NCBI GenBank assembly: GCA_021613335.1
Contig: JAJTWR010000290.1
Coordinates: 395,001-459,000 of the forward strand
Reading direction: 5' to 3'
Origin: Whitmania pigra
Taxonomy: Eukaryota > Annelida > Clitellata > Hirudinida > Haemopidae
Length of the DNA stretch: 64,000 nt
In this document: one piece after another, positions 12,706-24,055 of the stretch
Layout: each line of letters starts with the position of its first letter
Position numbering within the stretch: position 1 is the first letter of the stretch
Program-made: the position numbers and the translations under genes
The notes under the pieces: generated by a model
The model's input: only the letters and a program-made list of their open reading frames with translations
Databases searched by the model: none
What the model was told of the DNA's origin: nothing

Positions 12706-12825
12706 ATTTATCTTGATTGGACGTAGCAATTCAAGGCTAAATACTGACGATATCCCGAAAGCCCAACGTCTGTTTTACAAATCTCGGTAACCTTTTTTTT
12801 GCTGCCTAGTTCGTGAGATTCGAAT

Positions 12826-13071
12826 GTGCAAGCACCAGGTCCTACCTATCACTTTGCTAACGTCGCCTCCTTCTCGTTCTTGCTCGCAAGTATTGTACAG
12901 GCACGCGCTCAGCATTTTGTCGGTAATCCGATCCGCTTAGAACAAAGTTTGGTGATCCCCTGTTCAGACGCTCTAAACTGTGAGTCAGGTCACAGACTTC
13001 TTTCGGCTATAAAGGCATCTAGGTTGAACATTTGCAACCTTTACGCGCCTGGTTATTACAGCGACAGGTAA
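12826..13071 (+). mobile_element. Possible LINE endonuclease-domain fragment
   Basis: An 81-codon open stretch ends with RLNICNLYAPGYYSDR. The 'xNxYAP' pattern after a short beta strand is typical of the APE-type endonuclease domain of non-LTR retrotransposons. Only this small part is recognisable, it stops after the motif, and no reverse transcriptase segment follows, so it would be a dead fragment. The call rests on one short motif. Confidence 0.35.
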
Positions 13072-13679
13072 AATGCTTTTCGGATTGATTTGGAATAAAA
13101 GTAAAAATGGCAAGGAAACATGAGTCTAAAATGAAGTTAACGTTTATGTTTTAACATTACTTTCAACACTTAACACAATCACTTTTCAAGACAGTTTATT
13201 TGTTTTTAGAAGTTTTTCAAATATTAAACCATTTAAACCGTTACGTCCGGTAGTTTCAACCAGTCCTGCAGAGCTAAATAATCTCCAAACGGGCTGATGA
13301 CTGAAGCGTTGTATTGCACCACAAAAATAGTCGATTCGAGGCAAGAGAAAGCCGGGTCATCACCTGATAATTAAGTCATCATATTGATGCCAGTATTGTA
13401 TTCACATGGCATTCATGGTGCTTTTTGCAAACCAGACCTAACCTAAGGCATCCGTAGTCTTCGTCATCGAGGTCATCTGATTCTCGATTCAGTCCAACAG
13501 GTTCAGCTGATAGAGTATTCACCTTATATAAAAACAAATTGGTAAATAACTTTCCACCAACTTCAAGTTGTAGATTAATCTAAATTAGTTAGTGTGATAA
13601 TTAAAATGCAATTAATAAGTTTTACTTTAAGTCATAAAAAATCCAACACATCCAATATAAGAATCAGGACAACGTAAAA

Positions 13680-14560
13680 TCTAACACCTTCACTCACGGC
13701 ATAAATGACATTGGTCAACAAACAGTCGTTACATTGCAAATTACAACTAGTTAATAGAGTAAATATAATATAATCAAGCAAACCCTGTCACATGTGGTTT
13801 TGTTAAACCTGCAGCTTATCCATTTACCAATCCGTTCCTCAACAGTCTGTATGGGACATCACTTAACAAGAGAGGTCCCATCATGAAGACAGATGTTTCA
13901 GCTCGGATGATTGGGAAAAAAGAGGACCCTAATCTGCATCTTGTTCCTATACAACCTGCTTGGATTTACGAATTACAGACATATAGACACTTTAAGGTAC
14001 ACGAAAATTGTGACATTATGTTAATTGGGACATTTTATCATTACAAGTTATGCTGAAACCATTGCCAGAAATGGGCTGCATTCCCAACTATGGTTGCTTA
14101 GAAAGGCTGTCTTCTTTCATTTTCATTCAAGAATTACGAACTGAATTCAGAATTATGCCTTAGTTCAGATGATTGAAAAATGGTTGCCAACCATAATCGT
14201 TTTTCGATTGTTTTGTTCAAAAACTTGAACAACAATAATTTTTTTGGCTGTACAAGAGCAGAAGCAAAGGTAGTTGCAAGAAACACTTCAGAGCAATTAC
14301 AAATTCTGATTACAAAATTTTAATTAGTATTATTAGATTATTTGTAAGGATCAGTCTAACAGACCTGACCATTGGGTTTGTTAGACTTGCAGCTCATCCT
14401 CACCGATTTGTTACTTGTTGATGGCAATCTATGTGGAATGTTACTTACAAGTAATTACAGTTACAATTAAAGACCAAGACCCACGACATGAATGACATTG
14501 TTTATTAAATTGTCAATTACAAATAGTTAAAATGGTAACAATATATTAACCAATTAAGAA
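13680..14560. repeat. Dispersed repeat family, copies A and B
   Basis: Sequences around 13840-14340 and 14390-14560 share blocks with 14830-15130, 16240-16300, 16980-17100 and 17540-17640. Shared blocks include the GTCTGTA-GGGACATCACTTA-type block, the ATGACATT...AATTGCCAATTACA-type block, and CATTACAAGTTATG followed by GGGCTGCATTCCC. The copies are diverged and truncated. No coding frame persists across them. Confidence 0.7.
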
Positions 14561-15139
14561 TAATAATAATAAAAATATTTATCCTATAATTAAACCACAA
14601 TTGTAGTGAAGATTGAAGTGTTTTATTGAAATCCTGACCATGGTACTTTTCGTTAACCTAATGTACAAATACATCGAAATGGCAGATAAAACCATAAAGG
14701 AAGAAAATGGTACTATTACAAGTTATGCTTATTATTTTAATCAGTTCTAGCCGCAGAGTATGAGGATCTTGACCGGGTATGTGATATATGTATGCATTAA
14801 ATCTCTGGAGAAGTCTGGCGGGGCAGAATAAAAGTGAAAATTATGGGAAATTTTATTATTACAAGTTATGATAATTGCCGAAACCAAAGTCTCAAATGGG
14901 CTGCATTCCCAGCTGTGGCTGCTGGTGAGGATGAAACTTTTTTCCATTTTCATTCAAGAATTACAAATCGCATTCGGGGAATTCAGAATTACGCGCTAGT
15001 TGAAAAATGGATGATAACTTTTAAATTGTTTTGTTCAAAAGCTTGAAAAACAATTTCTTTGGCTGCACAAGATGTTGGAGCAGAAGCAAAGGTAAGATAC
15101 TCCAGAGAAATTACAAATTCTGATTAGAATTGCAAATCG

Positions 15140-15412
15140 CAATTTCGTCTCTGCATTTGATTCGAACTGCGAGTCGACTTCCAGAGCTTTGTTGCGCCAT
15201 TTTACATACATTAGAGAGTTTATTTCCTGATCTCATTTCGTCTCTGCATTTGATTCGAACTGCGAGTCGACTTCCAGAGCTTTGTTATGCCATTTTACAT
15301 ACATTAGAGAGCTTATTTCCTGATCTCATTTCGTCTCTGCTTTTGATTCGAACTGCAAGTCGACTTCCAGAGATTTGTTGCGACATTTTACATACATTAG
15401 AGAGCTTATTTG
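15140..15412. repeat. 93-bp tandem repeat, three copies
   Basis: Three near-identical 93-bp units begin with TTTCGTCTCTGCATTTGATT and run through TCGACTTCCAGAGCTTTGTT to TTTATTTCCTGATCTC. As 93 is a multiple of three and the unit lacks stops in one frame, the array reads as a 31-residue repeat (LIRTASRLPELCCAILHTLE and following). I see no start, signal or domain that would make it a real protein. Confidence 0.9.
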
Positions 15413-15659
15413 CGCCAGCATTTCTTAAAATATGCAGATTTAGATTTTGGCAGTCGGAATTTTTTTAATTCATCCACACTTTTAGTAGATAGGTTGAGCG
15501 GCCATCTAGCTGGTTGCTTGTGGCCATTACATTTATTATTATATTAGTAACAATAATTAAAACGTTTATCATATAATTCAACCTTAAAAAGTTGTAGATA
15601 GAGAATGAAGAGATTAGGAAATTTTATTATTACAAGTTATGATAATTGCCGAAAGTAGA

Positions 15660-16050
15660 GCCTCAAATGCCTCCTGATCTCATTTCGTTTCTACATTTGA
15701 TTCGAACTGGACGTCGACTTCCAGAGCTTTGTTATGCCATTTTAAATACATTCTAGAGCTTATTTCCTGATCTCATCTCGTCTCTGCTTTTGATTCGAAC
15801 TGCAAGTATACTTCCAGAGCTTTGTTGCGCCACTTTACATACATTAGAGAGCTTATTTCCTGATCTCATTTCGTCTCTGTTTTTGATTCGAACTGCGAGT
15901 CGACTTCCAGAGCTTTGTTATGCCATTTTACATACATTAGAGAGCTTATTTCCTGATCTCATTTCGTCTCTGCTTTTGATTCGAACTGCAAGTCGACTTC
16001 CAGAGCTTTGTTGCGCCATTTTACATACATTAGAGAGTTTATTTGGGCCA
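15660..16050. repeat. 93-bp tandem repeat, four copies, within a ~633-bp duplication
   Basis: Four more copies of the 93-bp unit, the first ones more diverged. The sequence after the array (TATGCAGATTTAGATTT... to GAAGAGATTAGGAAATTTTA) matches the sequence following the first array at an offset of about 633 bp (15431 against 16064). The whole block was therefore duplicated in tandem after the 93-bp unit had already expanded. Confidence 0.88.
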
Positions 16051-16479
16051 GCATTTCTTAAAATATGCAGATTTAGATTTCGACAGTCGGAATTTTTAAA
16101 TTTATCCACACTTCAGTAGATAGGTTGAGCGGCCATCTAGCTAGTTGCTTGTGGCCATTACATTTATTATCATATTAATAACAATAATTAAAACGTTTAT
16201 CATATAATTCAACCTTAAGAATTTTTAGATAGAGAATGAAGAGATTAGGAAATTTTATCATTACAAGTTATGATAACTGCCGAAAGTAGAGCCTCAAATG
16301 GGCTGTATTAATATATATAATTATTCAGTACGTGTTGCACTGATAATAATCTTATCACCCGGTATGGAGTTAATGCAGGAACATCAAGAAAGAAAAAACT
16401 GAAATTTATTTTACTGAGAAGCTTTAATGAAATACATTTTCATTTAGAGATTGAACGGACAAGTGGATTATGTCACGGG

Positions 16480-16990
16480 TTAGTATGATTGAAAGTGTAG
16501 GACACTGAACTTTGTCCAACTTAATCATAATCGCGCAGGGCACTGAACTTCGTCCCACTTATGCAACATCACACGCACCCGGCTCTAGGCGCGCAGGACG
16601 AAGATACTGACCCAGTGCTCGACTGCAAAAAGCTTTATTTGAAGAACCAGCGATAGCGCACATAAGGGATCAAGAAAAGCCATTCATCCCAATCTAGTAA
16701 GAAATGGACGCTAAACAAAATTTAAAAATAAGCCACTCATCCGCTTTCTTTTTTTTAACTTGTACTTCAAATTCCTTCTTCGTTTTCCTCGTTCCGCTTG
16801 GCCTCATCGGTTCTTGCTTCGCTTGGCTATCAACGCTTGTCATCAGACTATCTCGTTGGTCGTTAAATAAATTACTTGTTTGTTTCATGTGTTGTAGAGA
16901 CGCAACAAATTGGTGACCCCATCAAGAGAAGAGCATCTATCATGGAAGATTTGATCAACTTCGCGTCAGAACAAACCGAGGCAGTCTGTA
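16480..16990 (+). mobile_element. Probable LTR-retrotransposon remnant (LTR end, primer-binding site, start of gag)
   Basis: An LTR-like stretch with AATAAA near its end (16865-16871) is followed by CAACAAATTGGTGACCCC (to 16920). This is the layout seen where the left LTR of Ty3/gypsy-type elements meets the primer-binding site, for which TTGGTGACCCC is a common form. An ATG at 16942 opens MEDLINFASEQTEA, which could be the start of gag, but the frame is lost after about 20 codons where dispersed-repeat sequence begins. The left LTR boundary is not defined. Confidence 0.45.
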
Positions 16991-17099
16991 CGGGACATCA
17001 CTTATAAGTGATTACAATTACAATTACAGACCTAGACTCATGACATTAGTTACTAAATTGCCAATTACAGGGAGTTAATAGTTCTATTAAATATCTGGT

Positions 17100-18600
17100 C
17101 ATTAAGCAATTCTATTGTTTCAAACTCGTGAAGTCGTTGTAATCTGACGACAGTAGAACAGTGGAGAGAATGGATGAAAACATCAGGAAATTCAAATTTA
17201 TGCAAACTAGCCAGTTTGGATGATTGTCAAATTATTGCCAGCTTCAGTTAAAAAAACTTGCACAAAGAATTCCTTTGGCTGTGCAAGATGCAAGAGTAGA
17301 AGCAAAGATCTGACGAGAGATATCGTTTAACTAGTTGATGCTTGGTTTTCGTTGGTGTTCGATTTTTACTTGGTAATAAAGATTTTGTTCCAATTTCCGG
17401 GGTTCGATGTAGGACTTGAAATTGGTGGTGGCAGCGGTAATACTTAATACGGTTCCTATAGTGACGAACCTGACATTTTGGTCAAAAAGAACACCGACAA
17501 GAAAATTACTGCAGAGTAATTACAAATTCCGATTAGGTACTATTTGTATGGATCAGTCTAACATACCAAGATGGATGACACTGGTCATTAAATTGCCAAT
17601 TATAATTATTCAATGCTTAGAATAAATATTAGGTAATCAAACAATCCTAGATGTATCATATGACTGAAAAATGGTTGCTAACTTTTAAATTTTGTGTCTT
17701 CCGCAAACTCCACAGTGAGAAGGGAAACAACTAATGCCACCTATATAATTCCACATATAATTTGTAAATCATGTTCTTAAGGCCATGCTTGCAACTCTCT
17801 ACCACGACAAATGTATCGGGATGTCCTGGTATATTGAAAACAATTTTACTTCAGTTGGACTGCTCAAAAAGAAACTCCTAAAATATTCCCAACATCAATG
17901 ATACCTGAGCGCAAATGTTGGCTAACTTGATACGAATCGATATGGATAACCTCGGAAAATCATGCAAGCCTAATTTTATCTACGTCTTCTGGTAAAATTA
18001 CACGAAACGAATACTCTCACTGTTGGTTTGATTGATTCGTGATCCTTAACAAAATTCTCCAAAGAAATGATAGACGATCGATTGACACCTTAGCTCCCCC
18101 TGCGAGTCCAACTTCGATCTTCGAGTTGAACCTTCAACCTAAATTCACGGATTCCACAGACAGACGATCTCGGCTTCAGTTTGCGTCAAATGTCAAGTTT
18201 TTATGAATATCTGACCCTGTCTTAACGAGAAACGAGCTAGATCAAAGGAATTGGCAAAATGATTGAAATATTATTACATTCAAAGACAAAAATGCACAGC
18301 AGAACACATTAAAAGCTAAATGGACATAAACCTCGACAATCAAACCGCCTTAGACGCTCCTTTCAAATGACTGTCCCTCCCGGCCATCTCGTCTCAAAAG
18401 CTCCCGCTCGAATGTAAAAATGCCTCCTTACGTACAGAGCCAGCCACTACTAATTTGTATCCTTCCACAGCCAATCATAACGAAGCACGTCAACACGCAG
18501 ACGACTACTCGGACATATCACCCATATAAACGAATCCGCGCAAGAAACAAACATAAAAATAAAATAATGCAAACATAACTTTTATGGCAACTGATAACAA
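17100..18600. other. Repeat-derived and AT-rich spacer
   Basis: Contains another copy of the dispersed repeat (about 17540-17640). Near 17340-17437 an AATAAAG-rich stretch is followed by ATTGGTGGTGGCAGCGG, which resembles a second LTR/primer-binding junction. No gene is evident from 17650 to 18600. Confidence 0.5.
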
Positions 18601-19829
18601 TAACAATATTTTGTAAAATTTATTTTTTCTAATTCAAATTTTGGCATAGTTGATAGAATAGCTTTCAAAACTGTTCCTAAAACAGCATTTGCATTTCTCC
18701 TTCTTCCTGCTGCTGGAGCTGCTCCAGGAGAGTGACGACTTTCGAATCGAAAGTTTCGATAATTTCTTCACAACAACATTTATACCGTCTGCTCGATTAC
18801 GCCATCTAGTTTCCATTTGATACTTAGATCGGTCGCCTGAATCAAGACGCCCCAGTGATGTTTAGATGCAGAAGTGAACGAAAAGAACAATTGTAGAAAA
18901 AACTCTAACAGAGCCACAGAAGCTGCATGTAAACAATCCAGATTCAGGAAATTGTTTGTGAATGTCACAAGCAGAGTTTTGGGGTTGTGCGAGGGTTTGC
19001 CAGAGATTGAAATAACGTCCCTGTCAAATAGTATAAGTCACAGATAATTTGCTAAGAGGCTAAGGTCGTACACAAAGGCTTGATCATTGTTCTAACGCAT
19101 TAGTGCGGACATCCATATTTTTTCACCTACCCTATCCCTTTTCCACAAAAGTCCAATTTGGACTCTATCCACTTTCGCACTATGCGTCCCTAATGGAGCT
19201 TCAATTGTGATTAATAATAACTTTTAATGTTTAATATATTTATATATTTTAATACTTTTATTAATAATATCAGATTTCACCCAAAATCAATATTTAAATC
19301 AAATTAATTATTAAAATTAGTTGCACATTTATTGATAAAAATTTATGTTTAAAAATAACCCCATTAAAAGTAATAATATAAAAAAAACTAAATTAGATGT
19401 AATTTGTAATATATCTTAAAAGGTAAAGGTATTTTAAATTTGATCTTTCAAAGCTACGTATATCTAAACAATGCTGGCAGATATTTCTATTCTGGCGTAA
19501 TTTGTCCGATTGTTTTAGTTTTATTTGGTATTGATTCATATTTGTTGTTGGGATAGCACTATTCCGAAAAAGTTGGTGAGACGTTGAAGGTATGTTTAGC
19601 CGAACATGAAATTTTTAATTAATAGAATATTAGCCTGATTCTGCCAACTTGATCTAAATTATACTAAGTTAACTTTAACGAACGTCTGTGTTTAATTACT
19701 AATTGATTATAATAATAGTAAAACTAGTGACCATATGTTGACCATATGTTTTTGGTTTTGAGGTATTATTTAATCTTAAAAGGTGAAAAATTATGTTCCA
19801 CTTTGTAGAAACTTAAGAAATCTACCAGT
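18601..19829. other. Spacer upstream of syntaxin-5, with weak - strand coding-like pieces
   Basis: On the - strand at about 18690-18790 one frame reads EEIIETFDSKVVTLLEQLQQ and ends in TAG at about 18684; around 18783-18968 another frame contains HHWGVLIQATDLSIKWKLDG. They look more protein-like than average, but I could not join them with credible splice sites or name a family. The STX5 promoter and 5' UTR should lie near 19500-19829. Confidence 0.3.
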
Positions 19830-22800
19830 ATGACTTGCCGAGACAGAACCGGAGACTTTAACTTGGCCATCAGGTCACTTCACCCACATCATGTAAGTAT
19901 TATGCCTGATGGACTTCATTTTTCATCACTCAGCTGTCATTTTGGGAATCAATCAACTGTTTGTATGAATATATTATGTTTTTAACATTGAGTTAATGGT
20001 AGGGTTTATTGATTTGAGTCTATGTCTTCTTAGGATGATCCTTTTCACCTTTAAAAATATTTGACTAACTAGCTTGTTGAATAAATAAATAAATGAATTT
20101 ACTATTAGAGTCAGGTTTTCAACTTATCAACATATCAGGCTTTAGTTTATTAATAAATATTTTTTTGTATTTATTTTAAGCAATTGTGTCTTACAGGTAA
20201 ATGGAATGGTGCCACCTAAACAAGATGTAAAGGTGCTTGTAAATATGGGGGGCAACTTCATGTCTTTTGCAAAGTAATTTTAGCACTAATTATATTTAAA
20301 CAAAATAAATTTATACATGAAATTGTTATTCAACATTTCTGAAATATTCTTTGCTTGTCTGAGTCATCACAATTTGTTTATCACTGTTAGAATAATCTTA
20401 ATAAGATCTTAGTAGAACTAGTATTAGAATGTAATGTTCATTGGCAATACCTGTGGCTCGTCATTGCAGGCATTAATTACATTGAGACATCCTACACTAC
20501 TTGCATTAATTATTATTTATTTGATATTGGTTATTTTGTTTTTACTATTAAGTGATTATTATGTTGTATTATTCTTGTCAGGCAAGTCAGCAAGGACCTT
20601 GCAAATACATTTGTCAAACTGGAAAAACTTACGCTACGTGAGTCCCTAAAAGCCATGAGTTTTATAGTGCCGTGTTATAATCACCTCTGATGACTAATAT
20701 ATCATTATTTATATACTTTACATACATTATATACATGTTCAGGGCACCTCGTCAAAATAGCATTATCAAAACATAAAACTCATTTCATTTAATCAAATTT
20801 GAAATAAGTTATCAACTCTTATAAATATTTTTTTATAAAGATACATTGACGGGGATGTTTTGACGGGGCTATTTTGTCGCTGGGCTATTTTGACGGGTCA
20901 CCACATGTTCGCATATCAGAGGATTGTTTGTAGCTTGCTAAGAGTGTAGCATTTTTATTATCAAGATTTCTGCAAGAAATATGATGGTTACAAATGTCGA
21001 AGTAATAAATTAAGTAATAAAATCATTGGCTGTTGCATGCAATCAAATATCAGTTATGTAAGTAGATAAATTTTAATGTGTAAAAGTTAATTTTCAATTC
21101 TGATAATTTATCGTTATTATTTAATTATCAATTCGTAACTAGTAAGTAATTTTTAACATTCAGTTGCTCAGAAAAAGTCCCTGTTCGACGACAAATCGGA
21201 TGAGATACAGAAGCTGACGCTGGTGATAAAACAAGACATAAACCAACTCAATGAACAAATTTCACAACTTCGGCAGGTATGCTGCGAATTCGATTTATAA
21301 AATACATTTTCAAACAATGTCAGATTGAAGTTGTGAAGGAGCATGAAGTTTTAATTGGAAATTAATTTAATTAATCAGTTATAATTTAGTAATTAATTTA
21401 ATATATTCCAACTTGTGAATATTCATTGAAGGTCAGTCGTGGCCAGGGGAGTCTTAGAGGTGAAAACAAACAATCGCACACAAATTCTGTCGTCTGCACA
21501 CTTCAAGTAGGCCCACCATGCACACTTGAGTTTGTAGATGCTCGATCGCTTCGCAGCTGTGACGAATTTTATGTCGCTTCGTTTTGCTCGGAGAATCTAA
21601 AATTTAATATATTTTAATTTCAGAGCCACCTAGCTAAAATGTCCAATGATTTCAAGTGTGTTCTGGAAACGAGAACCAAGGTTTCTGAATTTAAGCTACA
21701 TTAATATTTTGCTAATTAATTGTGCTAATTGAATAATTATTGTGCCATTCTTATACTTTCCACTCTGTGACTTTACACAATATTGACTGATTTATTTTTA
21801 GAACATGAAAAACCAGAAGATGAGAAAAGATCAGTTTTCTTCGTCCTCTGACGTCACATTGAGTCTTCCAACTGCGGCCACGAATGGACGAAGTTGTTAT
21901 CATTTTTTATATTATTATTATTCTTTAAATCATTATTATTTATATTTTGTTATCATTTTTTATATTATTATTATTCTTTAAATCATTATTATTTATATTT
22001 TGTTATCTTTTTTATTATAATTATTATTTATATTTATATTTTGTTATTATTTCTTTTTGAGCTTGAATTGACATATTTGTGTAGACATTTAGAATTTATT
22101 ATCATGCCCAATAAACATGCGATATTGAAGGTGTTATCAACAATGGAAATCATCTTTACGGTAATGTTTATTAATGGAACCCAGTTAATTAGTTAATTAA
22201 GTTTCGGTAATTGTTAAAAATACATGAAAAATCCTAATTGATTGCTTGTTAAATGCTAGTGGGTTCCGTCCTCCTCCAAGACGAGCTTCTCAGTCAGAAC
22301 TTCCAGCAAGAGCCTCACACGTACGTAAACATGGAAGGAGGTTCAATGGCGACCCAGCAGATGGCGCTCATTCAAGAACAAGTAAGAAACGTTTGCAATT
22401 GGTAGCTAAAAGAATTTATGTGCACAATTGAGTAACCACGGTTGTTGTTGTAAATATTTTATCTTTTGGCAATTAAGTGTTCTAAATTATGGAAGTTCTA
22501 ATCCAATCATCTATTAGCCTGTTCTTCTTACCTTATCATCAGCATCGCTTGAACAACGATTTGTTTCGTCAATTATTTCAGGACAATTACATCCAGAGCA
22601 GAGCGGACACGATGGTCAACATTGAACAGACGATAGTAGAACTCGGAACAATATTCCAGCAACTGGCCCACATGGTTCACGAACAAGATGAAATTGTACA
22701 TAGGTTCGTAAAGTGATTGTTAACACGGGAGTATTATGACATCAATGATATTGTAGCTTGTACTAATATACTTATTTTGTTATAATTTCAATTGCACGTG

Positions 22801-22983
22801 TCATAAACAATTGTAAATTTCAGAATTGATTCCAACATAGAAGAATCCAGCCTTAATATCGAAGCGGCCCATTCGGAGCTGGTCCGCTACTTTCAGTCAG
22901 TCACTTCAAATAGATGGCTCATGGTGAAAGTCTTTGCCATCCTCATCATCTTCTTCATCATTTTTATCGTCTTTGTTGCTTGA
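19830..22983 (+). CDS. STX5: Syntaxin-5 (Golgi Qa-SNARE)
   Basis: Ten exons: 19830-19892, 20197-20273, 20582-20637, 21164-21276, 21432-21506, 21624-21680, 21802-21892, 22260-22381, 22582-22703 and 22824-22983; 311 aa with all phases closing. The N-terminus MTCRDRTGDF is the syntaxin-5 hallmark. The next exons give the Habc-type region (KLEKLTLLAQKKSLFDDKSD, VIKQDINQLNEQI). The SNARE motif (IQSRADTMVNIEQTIVELG, then FQQLAHMVHEQ) carries the central glutamine. The C-terminus is a tail anchor, VFAILIIFFIIFIVFVA. The protein drives ER-to-Golgi and intra-Golgi fusion with its partner SNAREs. Neighbouring LYPLAL1 starts 1.1 kb downstream on the same strand. Confidence 0.97.
20733..20910. mobile_element. 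hAT-like MITE, 162 bp, with 8-bp target-site duplication
   Basis: ACATGTTC at 20733-20740 and again at 20903-20910 flanks a 162-bp insert (20741-20902). The insert ends are inverted: AGGGCACCTCGTCAAAATAGC on the left and the complement of GGTGACCCGTCAAAATAGC on the right. A second inward copy of the right-end motif (GACGGGGCTATTTTGTCG) sits just inside. The 8-bp duplication and CAGGG-like start are typical of hAT elements. There is no coding capacity. It lies in intron 3 of STX5. Confidence 0.7.
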
Positions 22984-24055
22984 TTGGCGAGGCAATGCTT
23001 GTAAAAATTTTGTCCATATTTTTCTATTTTTGTTCTCGGCCTATAACGACTTCTGTGAGTTCAAGTGGTCTTTGGATAATTGTAACTTTAAAAACAATAA
23101 CATCAGTAATTATAATAATAACTCTGAATCTGAAGTTATAAAAACTGATGAAGATTTTTAAATTATTGCTTATAGTCGAAATACTTGCTAGTAATTATCA
23201 TATTCAAAATTTTCTCAACTGCTGCTCATTGCATTGAATAATCAGGGGGATAATAACGACCGCCTTTGTTTCTTTGTCATTGCAGGCGAAGTCTCGAGAA
23301 TTAAATGGCAGTTATTAATTATTGGTTACTTGATTGAATTCTGGAAATAGCCTGCAGTTGCTATCTGTTATTTTAGCAAGATGTTTAAGATGGGTTGACT
23401 GGTGTGAGCATGTTCCTGTGTGCACTGGCTTAAGAGGTTCTTGTCTGTCTGCAAATGGTTTTGACCTGGCTCAATCAAATCGTTTTTGTGATGGTTACAT
23501 TATATTATTTGGTGCTGTTTGGCCGCTGCTTTGGTATAACGAATTATGTTTCTCTTACATGCTGCGAGAAATGTTCTTTTTTTTTATGAAAATCTGTAAC
23601 ATGTAGTCCGAAACTAAAAACCTATTTTCACCCGTTCCGAAAGTTGTCGATATCCATTCCATGTATCTAGGTTATCATTTCACTCCGTCACTTTCATTTC
23701 ATGTACATAAAATAAGGTGTATTTAATTCAGCGGGATCTTCTCAATTGTGTTTATTAAAGTTTGAATAGTAAAAAATGTCACCCCAATTGAGTGTTCTGT
23801 GAATCGAGGTGCGAAAGGGAGACTCTCTGGGTGTTTATGATGAGACCAATTTGCATCCAAAGAAGGCTAAGAAATTGCGCGTTACTATTGGAATGGAGGT
23901 GCATGCCTAATATAATCAATTATTGGAGGTCAAAATCACGATAGAAAAATGCATAATTATAAAAATTTGGTTATTGAAGCTGAGTTCGCCAGAGCTAGTT
24001 AGATTTTCTATGCATTTGGAGTTGTGTACAGCGCATTAGCTTCGGTGTCTTTGCA
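22984..24055. other. STX5 3' UTR and STX5-LYPLAL1 spacer
   Basis: AT-rich sequence with no persuasive reading frame. The 90-codon + strand frame at 23334-23606 has no recognisable feature. Confidence 0.55.

Noticed and set aside
15130..15468. 112-codon frame of 31-residue repeats as a real gene
   Set aside because: It is a stop-free tandem DNA repeat with no start context, signal or domain; kept only as a repeat and a finding.
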